From Paracentrotus lividus (taxonomy: Eukaryota; Echinodermata; Echinoidea; Camarodonta; Echinidae): a stretch of 64,000 bases of DNA. The notes beneath the pieces are model-generated. The model worked only from the letters and a program-made list of their open reading frames with translations. It did no database searches and was not told the DNA's origin. The stretch lies in NCBI GenBank assembly GCA_940671915.1, contig CALNVZ010003433.1, positions 25,168,805 to 25,232,804 on the forward strand, written 5' to 3'. This document shows, one piece after another, positions 59,301 through 63,643 of this stretch. Made by a program: the position numbers and the translations under genes. Position 1 is the stretch's first letter; every line of letters starts with the position of its first letter.

Positions 59301-61411
59301 AAAGGAAGCCTAAATTTATCTATTTTTCTCGTTAACTTTGACGTTAAGGGGTTGTTAAAAACTTTGTTTTAAAGAATTAGGTAGCATTATAGAACTGTCC
59401 ACAATACGAATTAGAAAATTAATTGCATGTTAAAGAAGTCATCAAAAAAAAAGCATTTTCCGACACGATTGAAAGTGTAGTTTGACGACGAACATATTGT
59501 AGTAGAGGCGAACAGCTGACGCTAAAACCAATCAATAACTAATGGTGGCAAGTCACTTGTACCATTAACACGTGGAAAACGGGTTTGGAACTAGTTGAGA
59601 CTATATTGAGAATTGGTTTGAAATGATTTTGAATGTTTTTTTTTTTTGTTCGAAGCGCAGACGTCTTCGAGATTTCCCAGTACGGACAGCGCGGCATTCA
59701 TGTCAGCGACGGGGAGGCGGGGGACAGAACACTCTGCAAAAGTGAAAAAATAAATACACTCAAAATTTCGCATACTTTCGCCATTATGGAGGGAGAGGAG
59801 AGGAGAAAATAATTGCGAGCGCGGCTGAGGCGCGAGCCGGAAATTTTGCACTTATAAAATAGATAACATTTAGCATGCTTGATTTGAAACATACGCATTT
59901 TTAGCCTCTTTTTAGCCTCACAAGCTTAATTCACGTACATAAAAATTGTTGCATTTTTTAAAAATGGCGAAGGGGGACGAAAATCCCCCATGAAAAATCG
60001 AGGGAGGGGGGACACGTCCTACCCCCCGGACGGCCGTCTACCGGATCGCCAGTCGGAATCTAAGTGCGACAGATGAAAATATATATTATCGGAGACGTCT
60101 GAAATGGAAGTATCCGGAGTCGCGGGGACAGAGTGAGATTAGCCCCATTTTAATGGGTGGGAAAATTAGAAATCTCTTAACGATGTGTGTGTTTTTCTGT
60201 CGTGGGAGACGTCTCCTGATGGACTAATAAAACAATTATCGAGACGCGTCTCCGAGTGTGTTCGAGTCTCAATGAGACTCTCCCGCGACGTCAGATACCA
60301 CTATACGTCATAATTTCTAGAGAGGAAAAACATCCCACTTAACCATATTTTTCACTGAGGATGCAAACTAATGTTTTCTTTCAAGACTTCTGAATTATGT
60401 AATGGACTTGACATATAGATGACCCACTCGATTTCCTTTTTTTGCATATATTGTGTGTTGCTATGTGTAGACAAGAACCGTGTTTGTCAGTTCAATAGCA
60501 ATAAAATAGTTATTGCACATCTGGGACTTTCAAATACTAACGAGTAGTTCATTAGGCAATTGGTGTCCGCCTGGAAGTCTGGAAACAGCTTTGTGTCCGT
60601 TGTCGATTGTGCTAATGCAGCCCAATGAACCGGAACCGCTAAGCCTTCTCAAGAGAAAAGATAACCCGTGCTGTTGATAATATATTCTCGGTAAGTGCGA
60701 TTGGATTACATTTTTCATCACAATATAATAGAACTTCCCGCTCACATTTTCAACTATAAAGCAGCAACAGTACATACAACAATGTACAGACTAACAACAA
60801 AAATACAATACAAGACAAAAGAAAGAAATGGAAACAACATTCCCAACCATTCTCAAAGGTCATATTATTTTATAAAAATATATTTGATATAGATGTAGGG
60901 ATTTCGAGGCCCGAGTGGATATTGGTTAATTTGAACCATTAGTCGTTTTATATTTCTGTTTATTCGTGTATTGGCCTCTTGTTAAAGAGTTGAAATATTT
61001 AAATAGTGGAAAAATTATATTTTACACCCTTCCATTATTAAACTTTGCCCCTACCCGAATAGAAAAAAAAACAAAAGCGAAAAACACAACAAAATAGTAA
61101 TAGAAAAGATTGAGTCTGCTCTAACGTGAGACTTTTGCTTTATGATTTTGCGCATGCATGTATGCGTGATTCAGGATAAATTCAACGTTCATTGGCCCCT
61201 TTGGCCAAATAGGGCACTTTCACATTTGTGAACAGATAAATTCGTAGGAGTCTATTTAGGAGATATTCAAAAGAATAAAACTCCCCTTCGCCACCTCCCT
61301 GTAATTGTTCCATCCAGGGCCACTGAATTGTTAATGAATGGGACGTGATATTTTGAAAATGCATGCAAGCCTGACAATGCGACACATTCGCAGTCAAAGG
61401 ATAAAAGCGGG
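10423..61411 (-). CDS. CATSPERB: Multi-exon gene, CATSPERB-like (CatSper channel beta subunit), incomplete
   Basis: This span covers about 19 separate coding exons on the minus strand, listed individually below. What I see: short stop-free segments flanked by AG acceptors and GT donors. Their codon phases match across five consecutive junctions between 41.8 and 35.2 kb, across three between 61.3 and 55.4 kb, and across two between 17.0 and 14.0 kb. Known of the family: CATSPERB is a large single-pass protein with a beta-rich extracellular part, a C-terminal Ig-like domain, one membrane helix and a short tail. It sits on the CatSper calcium channel of the sperm flagellum. Inference: short motifs match the human protein, from memory, in the right order, for example ERWKVSI...NI against EEWLVRI...NI, AHDSP against HDDSP, and VFFINLLINVIGDFC against LFHFRVTVISGVTFC. 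The signal peptide, a middle block, a block before the last domain and the membrane helix were not found. A different CatSper auxiliary subunit remains possible. Confidence 0.6.
10840..11040 (-). mobile_element. LINE 3' end with hexanucleotide tail
   Basis: On the minus strand an AT-rich 3' UTR-like stretch ends ...CGAATAAATTAATC followed by repeated TCTGAA units at 10845-10870. Short-unit tails like this are typical of CR1/L2/RTE-like LINEs. No coding part is recognisable. Confidence 0.4.
12895..13504. mobile_element. Foldback element with roughly 190-bp inverted arms
   Basis: Arms at 12895-13085 and 13313-13504 are inverted copies sharing GTGCAAAAAA, CGATGATGTC/CGATGACGTC and GGTATAAACC. 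TA flanks both ends. The roughly 230-bp centre is unique and non-coding. Confidence 0.75.
13630..13870. repeat. (GA)n microsatellite cluster
   Basis: Three GA-rich runs occur, the longest at 13715-13757. They create spurious serine/leucine-rich frames on the minus strand. Confidence 0.95.
13957..14032 (-). CDS. CATSPERB: CATSPERB-like exon, membrane-proximal strand
   Basis: A pyrimidine-rich stretch of about 60 nt with no AG leads to acceptor caacatccag|GT. The 76-bp exon ends at CACCTGG|GTAGCT. Two leading bases complete a glycine codon with the exon at 16493. It encodes KCVFFINLLINVIGDFCFAH, which aligns residue by residue with human ELFHFRVTVISGVTFC. Two bases trail into an exon, expected to carry the membrane helix, that I could not find. 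The acceptor AG also reads as a donor (CCAG|GTAAGTG), so the alternative interpretation must be kept in mind. Confidence 0.5.
14815..15551. repeat. Three copies of an ACGCGGAGCAACAA motif
   Basis: A roughly 37-bp unit reading CAATRGATACGCGGAGCARC then ACGTCAYAATAG occurs near 14813, 15460 and 15518. It flanks the palindrome at 15241-15390, so all are probably parts of one element. Confidence 0.6.
15241..15390. repeat. Large imperfect palindrome
   Basis: Inner arms 15269-15312 and 15322-15365 are near-perfect complements (TCCATAAATTTCAAATTTCT) around a CTCGGCCTACGGCCTCG centre. Weaker pairing extends outward to about 15241 and 15390. Confidence 0.8.
16493..16572 (-). CDS. CATSPERB: CATSPERB-like exon
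   Basis: This 80-bp exon has an excellent acceptor, ccttatattgcacag|A, and donor TTGGTG|GTAAGG. One base leads, one trails, with 26 codons between. It encodes HVHDLTFVNKKIIHKYNG followed by SAARLIG. KYNGSAARLIG fits the human VYNPSGLNLSIKG. Its leading A completes a glycine codon with the two bases left by the exon at 16826. Confidence 0.6.
16826..17042 (-). CDS. CATSPERB: CATSPERB-like exon, C-terminal Ig-like domain
   Basis: This is the longest exon found, 217 bp, with two leading bases, 71 codons and two trailing bases. The acceptor tgaattaaattttctag|AA is good. The donor CAAAATGG|GTTACG is weak but gives the phase the next exon requires. It encodes KVQHERTLTFRLKDREGIGI followed by SLMDYHGRL. 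This parallels human KFPITQYPVSLEIINEDGRV just before the membrane-proximal domain. A plus-strand LINE 3' end begins about 25 bp upstream of its acceptor. Confidence 0.6.
17068..17510 (+). mobile_element. LINE 3' end, 5'-truncated
   Basis: A frame ending SRTQSLTSFKHDLNEWM then stop at 17263 resembles the C-terminus of LINE polyproteins. It is followed by a 3' UTR-like stretch with AATAAAGTG near 17451. No RT motifs remain. It sits in the intron just upstream of the exon at 16826, on the opposite strand. Confidence 0.4.
17586..19261. mobile_element. Foldback element, 1.7 kb, roughly 278-bp inverted arms
   Basis: Arms 17586-17863 and 18984-19261 are highly similar inverted copies beginning CCGTGTGTCTCAAAAAAAA and sharing CTGCGCAGGCGCAT. 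TA flanks both ends, as expected of mariner-like target duplication. The interior carries CA repeats (18510-18556, 18735-18830) and no transposase frame. Confidence 0.85.
18510..18830. repeat. (CA)n microsatellites inside a foldback element
   Basis: CA runs lie at 18510-18556 and 18735-18830, and a GT run at 18893-18909. They are complementary and could themselves pair. Confidence 0.9.
20527..21366. mobile_element. Harbinger-like non-autonomous element, 840 bp
   Basis: It begins AGGGCCTGTCCCACAGAAGG and ends with the inverse ending GGACAGGCCT, about 42 bp of matching termini. TAA flanks both sides, the 3-bp duplication typical of PIF/Harbinger. The interior is rich in CGAC/GTCG words and codes for nothing recognisable. 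Confidence 0.7.
22550..23266. mobile_element. Foldback element, 717 bp, roughly 215-bp inverted arms
   Basis: The left end AACCCCTCAAAAAATGTCTT is mirrored at the right end, with TA on both sides. The arms are 22550-22762 and 23049-23266. The centre has no recognisable gene. Confidence 0.8.
25010..25037 (+). repeat. (ACTGA)n LINE-type tail
   Basis: Five tandem ACTGA/GAACT units follow GTAAATAA, resembling the 3' tail of a 5'-truncated LINE. Confidence 0.45.
26177..28567. mobile_element. 2.4-kb element bounded by inverted GGCTTCGGAA
   Basis: The left end ...CATAAGGCTTCGGAAG and the right end ...TTCCGAAGCCTATG are inverted copies, followed inward by G-run or C-run rich sequence. The tandem array at 26493-27730 occupies most of the interior. 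The boundaries are inferred from this short terminus only. Confidence 0.45.
26493..27730. repeat. Tandem array of about 10 roughly 110-bp monomers
   Basis: Each monomer carries GCGAGCGCGAAGCGCGAGC, then a T-rich step, CTGAAAATAGTGCATTTT, AAGCGTTTT and AAAGAAGATACT. Well-preserved cores lie near 26493, 26732, 26839, 26954, 27064 and 27173, with decayed ones to about 27711. Further single copies occur near 28000, 28214 and 59815. Confidence 0.85.
28733..29285. repeat. Diverged direct duplication
   Basis: About 110 bp at 28736-28845 (AAATGCCAGTG...CGAATGTAATAGTTG) recurs at 29175-29285 with many substitutions. Confidence 0.6.
30930..31085. repeat. Degenerate short tandem motif (acattggac / aaccttcg)
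   Basis: Variants of CATTGGAC, CATCGGAC and AAACCTTCG recur every 25-40 bp. It looks like an old minisatellite. Confidence 0.35.
31975..32010. repeat. (AAT)n microsatellite
   Basis: A run of AAT units leads into a further AT-rich tract. Confidence 0.9.
32243..32311 (-). repeat. tRNA-derived SINE head
   Basis: The minus strand contains TGGTCTAGTGG, a good Pol III A box, in a GGGGTGTGGTCTAGTGGATA context, with a decayed B box downstream. Adjacent GCGCTTAG/CTAAGCGC sequence is typical of SINE bodies. Confidence 0.5.
33330..33816. mobile_element. 487-bp TIR element carrying a tRNA-like insert
   Basis: The ends CACTCTAAAAACTGAAGTGC and the inverse ...GCACTTCAGCTTTTAGAGTG are flanked by TA. Subterminal AGTGCTGTTTTAGCAC-type repeats recur. 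Inside, 33481-33541 on the minus strand reads as a tRNA-like segment with a perfect B box (GGTTCGAATCC). Confidence 0.75.
33911..34154. mobile_element. 244-bp MITE with telomere-like tract
   Basis: The roughly 31-bp ends share GTAACATAAAGACTTACGAT and its inverse. The interior includes CCTAACCCTATCCCTAACCC (34019-34038), similar to the animal telomere repeat. Confidence 0.7.
34569..34652 (-). CDS. Tentative exon with a strong donor
   Basis: Twenty-eight open codons run from a weak acceptor (tatttcgag|ATG) to a very good donor, AATGGAG|GTAAGT. The phase fits the exon at 35225. The product (INHNFILKVVLTIPYDLI) is not recognisable and does not match the expected part of CATSPERB. I treat it as possible only. 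Confidence 0.2.
35225..35291 (-). CDS. CATSPERB: CATSPERB-like exon
   Basis: This 67-bp exon follows acceptor ctgtaattgatag|T and ends at the strong donor GTTACGACG|GTAAGT, on a codon boundary. Its first base completes the codon left open by the exon at 36356. It encodes LAQPSNIILHPLDLIPYRKV. The acceptor is moderate, because the frame is open for some distance upstream. A perfect 37-bp-arm palindrome lies 250 bp upstream in the intron. Confidence 0.65.
35541..35621. repeat. Perfect palindrome, 37-bp arms, 7-bp loop
   Basis: Arms 35541-35577 and 35585-35621 are exact reverse complements around TATTGGA. It lies in the intron just upstream of the exon at 35225. Confidence 0.95.
36119..36319 (+). 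CDS. Unrecognised open frame, possible exon or relic
   Basis: This is a 66-codon frame with balanced codon use, reading VLVNLTNATSNERITVNKPI and LLEEFAAQAYVIGYEEAKSA before TAA. A long pyrimidine tract at 36060-36113 and the AG at 36124 could serve as an acceptor. It lies 37 bp from the CATSPERB-like exon at 36356 and on the opposite strand. That makes a separate conserved gene unlikely, and it may be a relic or chance. I do not recognise the product. Confidence 0.2.
   Translation: MKGVCPVLVNLTNATSNERITVNKPIQIVKGPHFLLEEFAAQAYVIGYEEAKSAEGRQQSINALLT
36356..36466 (-). CDS. CATSPERB: CATSPERB-like exon (strong)
   Basis: This 111-bp exon lies between acceptor ctttttatggcctcag|G and donor TTTTCGACAG|GTAACT. 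One base leads and two trail, in phase with both neighbours. It encodes DAIGVDYIFKLLEIHMDDD, then GCRIRFMTERPYYVFD. It corresponds to the human stretch ending STECFV, with the cysteine conserved. Together with the exons at 37368 and 35225 it is strong proof of a spliced gene. Confidence 0.8.
37368..37494 (-). CDS. CATSPERB: CATSPERB-like exon
   Basis: This 127-bp exon is bounded by ccataaaatag|CG and the strong donor AAACAGG|GTAAGT. Two leading bases join the G of the previous exon, and two trailing bases (GG) join the G of the next to make glycine. It encodes MSLFTRLSQYQPKRCFTVD, then SPSYIVKMTTILKTG. The latter matches the shape of human DSYVITISAASKVLHQG. The ATG at its start is internal, not a translation start, if this chain is right. 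Confidence 0.75.
37690..37758 (-). repeat. tRNA-like SINE head or tRNA relic
   Basis: The minus strand has GGGTTCGATCCC, a perfect B box, and an upstream TGGTCGAGTTGTCTAATGAG that could be an A-box region. The arms do not pair well enough for a functional tRNA. Confidence 0.45.
37768..38035. repeat. Three-copy tandem repeat
   Basis: Units near 37768, 37873 and 37955 share CCTTATCAC, TTAGATAAC and GAAATGAATACATTT or close variants. Spacing is about 80-105 bp. Confidence 0.75.
38881..39009 (-). CDS. CATSPERB: CATSPERB-like exon (strong)
   Basis: This 129-bp exon has textbook borders, ttttattatgttacag|CT and GACATTG|GTGAGC. Two leading bases and one trailing base frame 42 codons. It encodes HDSPDMPENLQFTVDNLRSM and FYEKFSDQWGAVMPDI. 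The start, AHDSPDMPENL, lines up with human QHDDSPSLNIV, just after a shared cysteine in the previous exon. Confidence 0.8.
40138..40195 (-). repeat. Possible tRNA-like relic
   Basis: The minus strand has GGTTCTAATCCC, similar to a B box, and an upstream CCCGGTTGGTAAAAG. The evidence is weak. Confidence 0.25.
40333..40792. mobile_element. mariner/Tc1-type non-autonomous element, copy 2
   Basis: TA|CAGTCTGTGTCAAA starts this 460-bp copy and TGACACAAACTG|TA ends it. It lacks the insert seen in copy 1. No transposase is present. Confidence 0.8.
41763..41811 (-). CDS. CATSPERB: CATSPERB-like exon with tandem acceptor
   Basis: This 49-bp exon lies between acceptor tacagctag|CAA and donor AACATTG|GTAAGC. 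It starts on a codon boundary and leaves one base for the next exon. It encodes QTRFITQKCYTEEENI. A second AG four bases upstream (tacag|CTAG) would shift the frame, so the downstream AG must be used. A plus-strand LINE fragment fills most of the 638-bp intron before it. Confidence 0.6.
41856..42215 (+). mobile_element. LINE 3' end with degraded RT-protein C-terminus
   Basis: The frame includes KASFDFCGPKLWNGLPAHLR, close to the conserved PxLWNxLP motif at the C-terminus of CR1/L2-like LINE proteins. It is then frameshifted near 42060 (KRHLYKDLF in the next frame). The tail reads GCGCTATACAAGAACCAG followed by TTATTATTATT. It is 5'-truncated and inactive. Confidence 0.8.
42450..42605 (-). CDS. 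CATSPERB: CATSPERB-like exon
   Basis: This 156-bp exon has 52 whole codons between acceptor cggaaattaag|CAT and donor AAATTG|GTAAAA. It encodes HLAIYFDDTSIFI followed by KATFTHNKYYLL and YDDSNREYLKL. These resemble two beta-propeller strands and the human WFLYNFGQRN..WKI. A shorter form starting at 42532 is possible if the preceding exon uses its alternative donor. The YFDDT string is not a reverse transcriptase motif (see rejected items). Confidence 0.6.
43202..43279 (-). CDS. CATSPERB: CATSPERB-like exon, donor ambiguous
   Basis: Acceptor gttttttgtcaag|GGA begins this exon on a codon boundary. It encodes GRIEDIMTRDLFQIV followed by SQESSKYSCLR, parallel to human GFLSSVIAEM...NESSCL. Two donors compete. 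CTCAGG|GTTAAA gives 78 bp on a codon boundary and retains the matching cysteine. AAAGCA|GTAAAT gives 58 bp, ends at 43222 and would pair with a shorter next exon starting at 42532. I prefer the longer form because of the cysteine. Confidence 0.5.
43456..43603. mobile_element. Small MITE, 148 bp
   Basis: Ends AGTCACATTTACCC and the inverse GGGTAAATGTGACT bound a region whose next 30 bp also pair imperfectly. It lies in an intron. Confidence 0.65.
43849..43925 (-). CDS. CATSPERB: CATSPERB-like exon
   Basis: This 77-bp exon follows acceptor ttcggtttataaag|CT and ends at donor TGTCCA|GTATGC. Two leading bases complete a codon with the previous exon, and it ends on a codon boundary. It encodes HHLKVLTGHQLRFSDVF followed by SSSNGCP, in the position of human GKVIHSGKT...IRKVL. 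The frame stays open past the donor to 43729, so donor use is an inference. Confidence 0.6.
44562..44622 (-). CDS. CATSPERB: CATSPERB-like exon
   Basis: This 61-bp exon begins at AAAAG|ATC and ends at the strong donor AAAGGAC|GTGAGT. It starts on a codon boundary and leaves one base (C), which with CT of the next exon gives proline. It encodes IAHIFMSRVTYKHQYVYCKG. This fits the human IIFFAYV...ETIYSKK. The longer plus-strand frame over it is antisense. Confidence 0.6.
46206..46430. repeat. (TTTTA)n / T-rich microsatellite
   Basis: About seventeen TTTTA units pass into irregular TTTA/TTTTTA repeats, then poly-T and a G run. Confidence 0.95.
47167..47612. mobile_element. mariner/Tc1-type non-autonomous element, copy 3
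   Basis: Clean ends TA|CAGTCTGTGTCAAATAAA and TGACACAGACTG|TA bound 446 bp. It is the best-preserved of the three copies, with perfectly matching 12-bp termini. Confidence 0.85.
47745..47812. repeat. G-run/C-run inverted repeat
   Basis: CTTTCGTTAGTGGGGGG pairs with CCCCCCAACTAACAAAAGAAAG across a short loop. Similar G-run repeats occur near 4495, 28080, 28520 and 60000. Confidence 0.55.
48439..48476 (-). CDS. CATSPERB: Tentative short CATSPERB-like exon
   Basis: The end of this segment is defined by a good donor, CAGAC|GTGAGA, on a codon boundary, as the next exon needs. The upstream boundary given (AG|GTCGAAC) is a weak acceptor and could lie further upstream, since the frame stays open to about 48521. 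It encodes RTTNRAFSFPTD. Joined to IAHIFMS of the next exon this resembles the human ETALAP...LDEIIFF. Confidence 0.35.
50225..50402. repeat. (GT)n microsatellite
   Basis: A long, partly interrupted GT/GTGC repeat gives a spurious histidine/threonine frame on the minus strand. Confidence 0.95.
51040..51270 (+). mobile_element. LINE 3' UTR with hairpin and (AAAT)n tail
   Basis: TGGCAA...CAAGCTATAAGCTT...TTGCCA can form a hairpin at 51097-51131. The tail ends in ACATGTAT followed by AATA/AAAT repeats. This layout is common at the 3' ends of non-LTR elements. Confidence 0.5.
51655..51714 (-). CDS. Tentative CATSPERB-like exon
   Basis: This 60-bp open segment lies between acceptor ttgtcgggcaag|CC and donor AAAATTA|GTGAGC. 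The phase (two leading bases, one trailing) suits both the exon at 55426 and the one at 48439. It encodes SSKLCVVKNKPCLKSMHKI, which I cannot match to the human protein. It lies 230 bp from the assembly gap. It may be a chance open segment. Confidence 0.25.
51947..51971. other. Assembly gap (25 N)
   Basis: A run of 25 N. A short fixed-length run often stands for a gap of unknown size. Sequence on both sides is unique-looking. Confidence 0.99.
52500..52720. repeat. G-run repeat ending CTGGATCCAC
   Basis: CTCGGCCTTCGGCCATC at 52537-52553 and the end GGGCCCCTGGATCCAC (inverse GTGGATCCAGG) match the type of sequence inserted at 4470 and seen near 27905. Confidence 0.4.
53548..53962 (+). repeat. 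Dispersed repeat, copy A
   Basis: About 415 bp, homologous in the same orientation to 63644-64000. Shared landmarks include TTGCTTGTAAA, GGCTGGTCAAA, CTGTCCGGAT, CTGGTACAACAT, TGCTTTTCCC and TACCAAGCAATTACGCATG. Confidence 0.8.
55426..55505 (-). CDS. CATSPERB: CATSPERB-like exon
   Basis: This 80-bp exon follows a pyrimidine-rich acceptor ending catccggttag|C and ends at donor TTTCAAC|GTAAAT. It has one base before and one after 26 codons. It encodes KIGVVERLSCPFGFEW followed by YTTKFMTEFQ. VVER...W corresponds to the human VIREPILQW. In the human protein about 400 residues separate this from the next anchored part, and those exons were not found here. Confidence 0.7.
56162..56247 (-). CDS. 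CATSPERB: CATSPERB-like exon
   Basis: This 86-bp exon runs from acceptor aacttgcttag|AAG to the strong donor TCGGA|GTAAGT. It starts on a codon boundary, as the exon at 57670 requires, and ends with two bases (GA) that join the C of the next exon to give aspartate. It encodes MYAFYERWKVSIAIMDKINI. I match this to the human segment AAVEEWLVRITLHHGLNI. It is one of the best anchors for the identification. Confidence 0.75.
56280..56402. repeat. A-rich low-complexity tract
   Basis: Poly-A with scattered G and T follows a C-run (CCCCCCCCGCCC). It may be the tail of a retroposed sequence. Confidence 0.85.
56484..56558 (-). repeat. Possible tRNA-like SINE head
   Basis: The minus strand shows GAGTAGTGTAGTGGTTATAA (A-box-like) and AGGTTCAGATCT (B-box-like) at tRNA-like spacing. 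It adjoins the A-rich tract at 56280, consistent with a SINE. Confidence 0.35.
57670..57754 (-). CDS. CATSPERB: CATSPERB-like exon
   Basis: This 85-bp segment lies between acceptor gacattttag|T and donor CGGCCT|GTGAGC. It has one leading base and ends on a codon boundary. It encodes YPCFVGAPFNFG followed by IDDSTRTITMRP. The latter fits the human stretch VDIPRENIT in position. The plus-strand open frame here (57566-57778) is its antisense shadow. Confidence 0.7.
57755..61294. other. Intron-like stretch, partly GC-rich
   Basis: This lies between two exons that join in phase. It includes a GC-richer patch (58100-59220) with an unrecognised plus frame (58445-58774) and a minus frame ending in a good donor (58180-58279) whose phase does not fit. 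A single monomer of the 26-kb array (59813-59905) and the third gtctc-rich repeat are also here. Confidence 0.4.
60085..60305. repeat. gtctc/gagac-rich dispersed repeat, copy 3
   Basis: GGAGACGTCTCC and AATGAGACTCTCCCGCGACG occur here, ending CAGATACCACTATACG as in copy 1. Confidence 0.5.
61295..61411 (-). CDS. CATSPERB: CATSPERB-like exon, earliest recognised
   Basis: This is 117 bp, with one base before the first full codon and two after the last. The candidate acceptor follows tttgttag and the donor is GGGAG|GTGGCG. Its two trailing bases (AG) plus the single leading base (T) of the next exon make a serine codon. It encodes SFDCECV... and an NNS glycosylation sequon. The spacing from its cysteine to the ERW motif of the exon at 56162 is about 71 residues, close to the human IQC-to-EEW spacing. 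The same frame stays open upstream for about another 80 codons, so the acceptor may lie further upstream. No signal peptide was found. Confidence 0.45.
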
Positions 61412-62920
61412 CTAACAAACATCATTGTTGCGGTCCATTTTATTTCAATGCGCTTTCCGGTTTTTCTAGTTTGAATTTTCAGGGCACTAGATAACTTCAG
61501 CTGGTACGGAACTGTACACGTTTGGCGAAGGTTTTTTTCGTTCCGGGAGTTTTTCTCGTTACGGGCGCTATTGTTCGATTCTATTGTCATTGACCAGTAG
61601 CAACTCTGAAAACTTCCGGTAACAGAATATGCCGGCCACTTAAGTTCGGTGCTATTTTTCACACTTTAAAATGAAATTGATAAGATTCGATAAATTTTTA
61701 GTAAGTGCAAGTGCATTTTCTCTTCCTTTTACCGAAAAAATAAACGCTTTTTGTTTCATTTTTTAAATATATAATAGTTATAGGGCCCTATGATAGAATA
61801 AGTTTTCCTAATCTGTGACTTACTATTCTGAAAAAACAGAACTTAGGCCTATATTGTCTATTATGACTTATTGAAAATGCGTGTTGTCAGCAAATAAGAA
61901 GAAACATTATGCAAAAATTTCGCACATGTTAGTGACCTGTAGTGTTTCGAGTGGTGAGGTGTTTGCGTCGGTTTTATGGGCCGTTTGTTGTACGTGTGTT
62001 TCAACACATTTTTTTGCTGCTGTTGTTGTCTGCTAATAATAGGGTTTGCTTAGTTGGTCAGTAGAGGCTAACTGGTGTGTTTATACCCTTCTTCCCCTCC
62101 TAGTAATGTACGATATAAGCATTTTATTAAATAGCCATCGTCAGGGCAATATTCCTCCACCATACACACCGCATGCATATATAAACGATGTCACTTACCA
62201 CGTTCACATCACTCAACCAATTAAGCCTATACATACATCTATTTTGGAGCAGACTTATGGGACTTGTTATTTCATACACATGTGTGAATATTGTAACATA
62301 AAAAGCAAATCTGAAGAATTATTGTTTATTGTTCTTCTTTCTTTGCTTTCCTTTTGTTGTTATGAGTTATCAAATTTTACATATTAAAGTTTTCTTTTTC
62401 TTTTTTTTGTTGTGTTGTTGTTGTACTAGTGAAATAGATAAGATCTTATTATAGATTTTTTATTTACCTAGAGTTTTTGATATAAAGCATATTGAGTATC
62501 ATATCGTAGTATAAAATAAATGTTTACGAGTTCTATTCCTAAAAATAAACCGCTAGTGGGTGCGATATTGGCACAATATCCTTTTCGTGATAGTTTAAAT
62601 GACTTTGTCATCATGTTACTTTAATTTATATTTCCCACAGATATTACCCATGTCCTGAGACCTTGTAAATACTGTGAGGCTTTCATATCCGCCTTTGGTG
62701 AATATTAACAAATTGGACAAACTATGGTCTGACCTTATCCAAGAAACCGTCCCACCTGCCCCGTTTAATACATCCAAATTTTGCTCCATCACAGGATGCC
62801 ATAAGTTGTATTCGAGTCTTTTTCACAATTTTTCATCAATTTTGTCCTCCTCCTCTACTGCACGGCCACACCAATATCGATTAGAAGCATCAGGAGATGT
62901 GATGATTCAACAGAACATCA

Positions 62921-62957
62921 CGCACACACACACACACACAACACACACAACACACTA
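62921..62957. repeat. (CA)n microsatellite
   Basis: CACACA repeats have short interruptions. Confidence 0.9.
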
Positions 62958-63643
62958 ACACAAAGCGCATACTCCACATACACTACACACCATTAGGCAA
63001 ACCTGCCATAAACGCTTAAGTGACAAATACTTCATATCATCTGTATCACTTGCAGTTATTGGACAAAAACAAACAAAACAAAAAACTGACAAATCCAAAG
63101 GCCATAAATGTGGCATTAAGATATAATGGCATGATTAATGTTTATATTTGAAAAGCATTTTGAATACCTTGTTGTGTACACACTTCTATCTTTCATGAAA
63201 ATTCAATTAAGCAGAAAAAAAGCAATAAACCTATGTTTGTGTGAATAGATGTAGGCTTCTACCAAAAAATAATAATTACAATAAAGCAGACATTCAATAG
63301 TAAGAGCCTAATGTTTGTTTTCTTGTTTTCAATGTTAGAAAATCCAAACAATGATTGAAATCAGAACCGAAAGTACGATAAATCATGAACGGATGAGCTA
63401 AATACAATATAACTAATAAACATACATAACTACTACGATAGCGATCAAGACCTTACAAATTCAACCATGAAAGTTTTTTTGGTTGCATATTTTAAGATAT
63501 ATGATGCGCTGCAGTTACACCACTAAGACAGATATTACTTTGGCTTGTTAGAGCTCTATGTACGCTCAATCTTACTCTTAGCGATTTTAAATTGATCTTG
63601 AGAAGTTAAGTCACTCGTTTCCTATCGATTGTGACTACAAAAA

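Noticed and set aside
60530-60775. 81-codon minus-strand frame with plausible composition
   Set aside because: It lies between two exons that join in phase, lacks a good donor and matches nothing expected.
61267-61662. 131-codon minus-strand frame as a complete small gene
   Set aside because: Only its 3' part (61295-61411) fits the spliced gene. The upstream part shows no signal peptide or recognisable domain.
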